NCBI GenBank assembly: GCA_944325435.1
Contig: CALVAC010000009.1
Coordinates: forward strand, 53,436-117,435
Length of the DNA: 64,000 nucleotides
Source of the DNA: an uncultured Bacteroidales bacterium
GTDB lineage: Bacteria > Bacteroidota > Bacteroidia > Bacteroidales > UBA932
Direction: 5' to 3'
The translations under genes and the position numbers were made by a program. Positions within the stretch are counted from its first letter, which is position 1, and each line of letters starts with the position of its first letter. Below the pieces are notes generated by a model. It had not been told where the DNA came from. It made no database searches and was given only the letters and a program-made list of their open reading frames with translations. This document shows, piece by piece, positions 62,771 through 64,000 of the stretch.

Positions 62771-63733
62771 TCAGGATTTTCTGATCTCTTCCTCGGAAAG
62801 TCCGGTCAGTTCCGCTATCAGAGCCATCCCGAGACCTTTCGCCTTCATGGCCCGGGCGACTTCCATTTTTCCCTCCGCAAGCCCTTCTGCCTTACCTTTG
62901 GCTTCGCCTTCCGCAAGACCTTCTATTTTCCCTTCTGCCCTGCCTTTCGCCTCGCCTTCAGCAAGGCCCTCCGCCCGGCAGGTATCAAGGATATCCGTAT
63001 AGTCACGTTCGGTTATCATATCGTGTTCGTATTTCAGTTTCTCCTCCGGGGTGAACCTCGCTATCTCGCACGCCTCGAACAGCCTCTCGAACACCTTCAC
63101 CTTCAACTCCTCCGGCAGCCTCTCCATCCTCCCCACATGCTTCAGCGAATAGAACCACTTGTCCGCCATGCTCACGCACTCCTCCAGCTCCTTGTCGAAG
63201 CGGTCCAGTTCGGCAAATATAAGAAAAATCGTCTCATCCACAACCTCGTGGCTCTCCTTTTCACGGAAAGTGTATTCCGAGACATACCTGTCCCTCCATA
63301 TTGCGCTGTCGCTCCTGTCGAACTTCGGCACGCCGGTGTTCAGCAGGCCGATGAAATACACCGGGGGAATGTCATATCCGTGACCGTCCCCGCGTTCTGA
63401 ACCGGAGTCATAGACCTTGGCGGCATACTCCACACACCTCCTGAAGAAATTCAGCTGGCGGTAGCACTGCATCTCGACGATGAACCTGGTCCCGTCCTCG
63501 CCGGTGCACCTGAGGTCAAGCCTGACGCTCTTGTTCGACATAGTGAAGCCCGGCACCTCCGTCGTCGAATAGGCGAGGTCAGTGACCCTGCGGTGTGCCG
63601 GAAGTACCACGTTCAGCAGGTCGATGAGTACGTCCTTGTTCTTCTCCACCCCGAAGACGGCCTTGAAGCCGGCTTCTGTCAGGATATCCACATACCTCTG
63701 AGCGGACGTCCTGTTGTCGTTCTCTCTCTCCAT
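62771..63733 (-). CDS. Rpn family PD-(D/E)XK nuclease / putative transposase
   Basis: A 320-residue protein of the Rpn/YhgA-like family (recombination-promoting nucleases). TEAGFKAVFGVEKNKDVLID is the usual beginning. VRLDLRCTGEDGTRFIVEMQ carries the nuclease Asp and the Glu-x-Gln form of the motif. QLNFFRRCVEYAAKVY follows, as in most Bacteroidota members. Residues about 250-290 are Glu/Gly/Ala/Lys repeats (AEGEAKGRAEGKIEGLAEG), and the last 25 residues form an amphipathic helix (LIAELTGLSEEEIRK). It is a lone gene with no promoter element recognised in the 267 bases upstream. An AT-only hairpin (62729-62745) follows it. Confidence 0.9.
   Translation of the reverse strand: MERENDNRTSAQRYVDILTEAGFKAVFGVEKNKDVLIDLLNVVLPAHRRVTDLAYSTTEVPGFTMSNKSVRLDLRCTGEDGTRFIVEMQCYRQLNFFRRCVEYAAKVYDSGSERGDGHGYDIPPVYFIGLLNTGVPKFDRSDSAIWRDRYVSEYTFREKESHEVVDETIFLIFAELDRFDKELEECVSMADKWFYSLKHVGRMERLPEELKVKVFERLFEACEIARFTPEEKLKYEHDMITERDYTDILDTCRAEGLAEGEAKGRAEGKIEGLAEGEAKGKAEGLAEGKMEVARAMKAKGLGMALIAELTGLSEEEIRKS
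62867..62976. repeat. In-frame repeat tract in the Rpn gene
   Basis: DNA encoding tandem AEG-x-AEGEAKG-type units, each unit differing by a few bases. Because unit lengths are multiples of three, slippage would lengthen or shorten the tail without breaking the frame. Confidence 0.7.
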
Positions 63734-64000
63734 ATATCAATACTGTTTTTATTCCTGCCCGCAATTGTTCCTGCCGAAACGGCTGGGGAAAGGTTGACGG
63801 ACAGGATATTTCCCGCTAAAATATCGGGACAGATTATATTGGTCAAGACGCAAGGGACAGGTTTATACGAATTGAGGAAAGATTTTTCTCTTTTTTACTG
63901 TTTTTCTTTTTTAAGGATATGTTTTTCCTGACTTTGACAGTCCAAAAACGCATTGATTATAACTAGGTCAAAATCAGAAGTTTCTGAAATTTGTCATGGT
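63734..64000. other. Intergenic end of the window
   Basis: No gene, TAnnTTTG element or strong hairpin was found in these bases. They should hold the Rpn promoter on the minus strand. Confidence 0.5.

Overview
The window looks like chromosomal DNA from a member of the Bacteroidales (phylum Bacteroidota). The evidence is a SusC/SusD outer-membrane pair with linked carbohydrate enzymes, several TAnnTTTG-type -7 promoter elements, lipoprotein signals followed by Ser/Gly rather than Asp, and the lspA / DksA-like / ileS and glmS / glycosyltransferase / YfhO neighbourhoods. No tRNA, rRNA, CRISPR array or prophage was recognised.

Layout. 1-753: 5' part of mutS (minus strand, runs off the window). 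882-7830: a plus-strand operon of glmS, a GT4 glycosyltransferase, a YfhO membrane protein and a lipoprotein hydrolase. 7848-12740: a single 1630-residue protein joining an exonuclease-like domain, a RecQ helicase and a UvrD-type helicase. 12949-27615: an eight-gene minus-strand polysaccharide utilisation locus (PUL): susC, susD, esterase, beta-helix lipoprotein, GH130 phosphorylase, clan GH-A hydrolase, sodium/solute symporter and GH78-like rhamnosidase. A divergent AraC-family regulator (27825-28697) sits beside it, and the intergenic region holds two copies of a probable operator. 28694-36553: housekeeping genes lspA, DksA-like, ileS, cvpA, tsaB, a TlpA-like lipoprotein, a HIT protein and greA. 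36689-48663: a minus-strand glycogen operon. In transcription order it is glgB, debranching enzyme, GT4 synthase, GH57 amylase, a glycogen synthase-phosphorylase fusion, ribF and a 49-residue protein. 48797-52012: engB, prs, a Cys-rich small membrane protein and der. 52129-54608: a sugar permease and ROK sugar kinase. 54809-56604: a helix-turn-helix-like protein divergent from a membrane-anchored Ser/Thr kinase.

From about 56.6 to 62.7 kb the DNA is visibly richer in A+T. It carries accessory genes: two lipoproteins, a stand-alone EVE/PUA-like domain, an IS982-like insertion sequence, a Sel1-type secreted protein, a small orphan, palindromic repeats and a frameshifted small gene. The window closes with an Rpn-type nuclease gene whose C-terminal tail is a repeat tract.

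How the parts work together. The PUL genes would bind, import and depolymerise a glycan, probably one containing rhamnose and/or mannose. The permease, ROK kinase and glycogen cluster would take up, phosphorylate and store or mobilise glucose. The most notable single observations are an IleRS2 with the swapped GXHH signature, the two large multi-enzyme fusions, the twin operator of the PUL, and structured non-coding DNA in the A+T-rich island.
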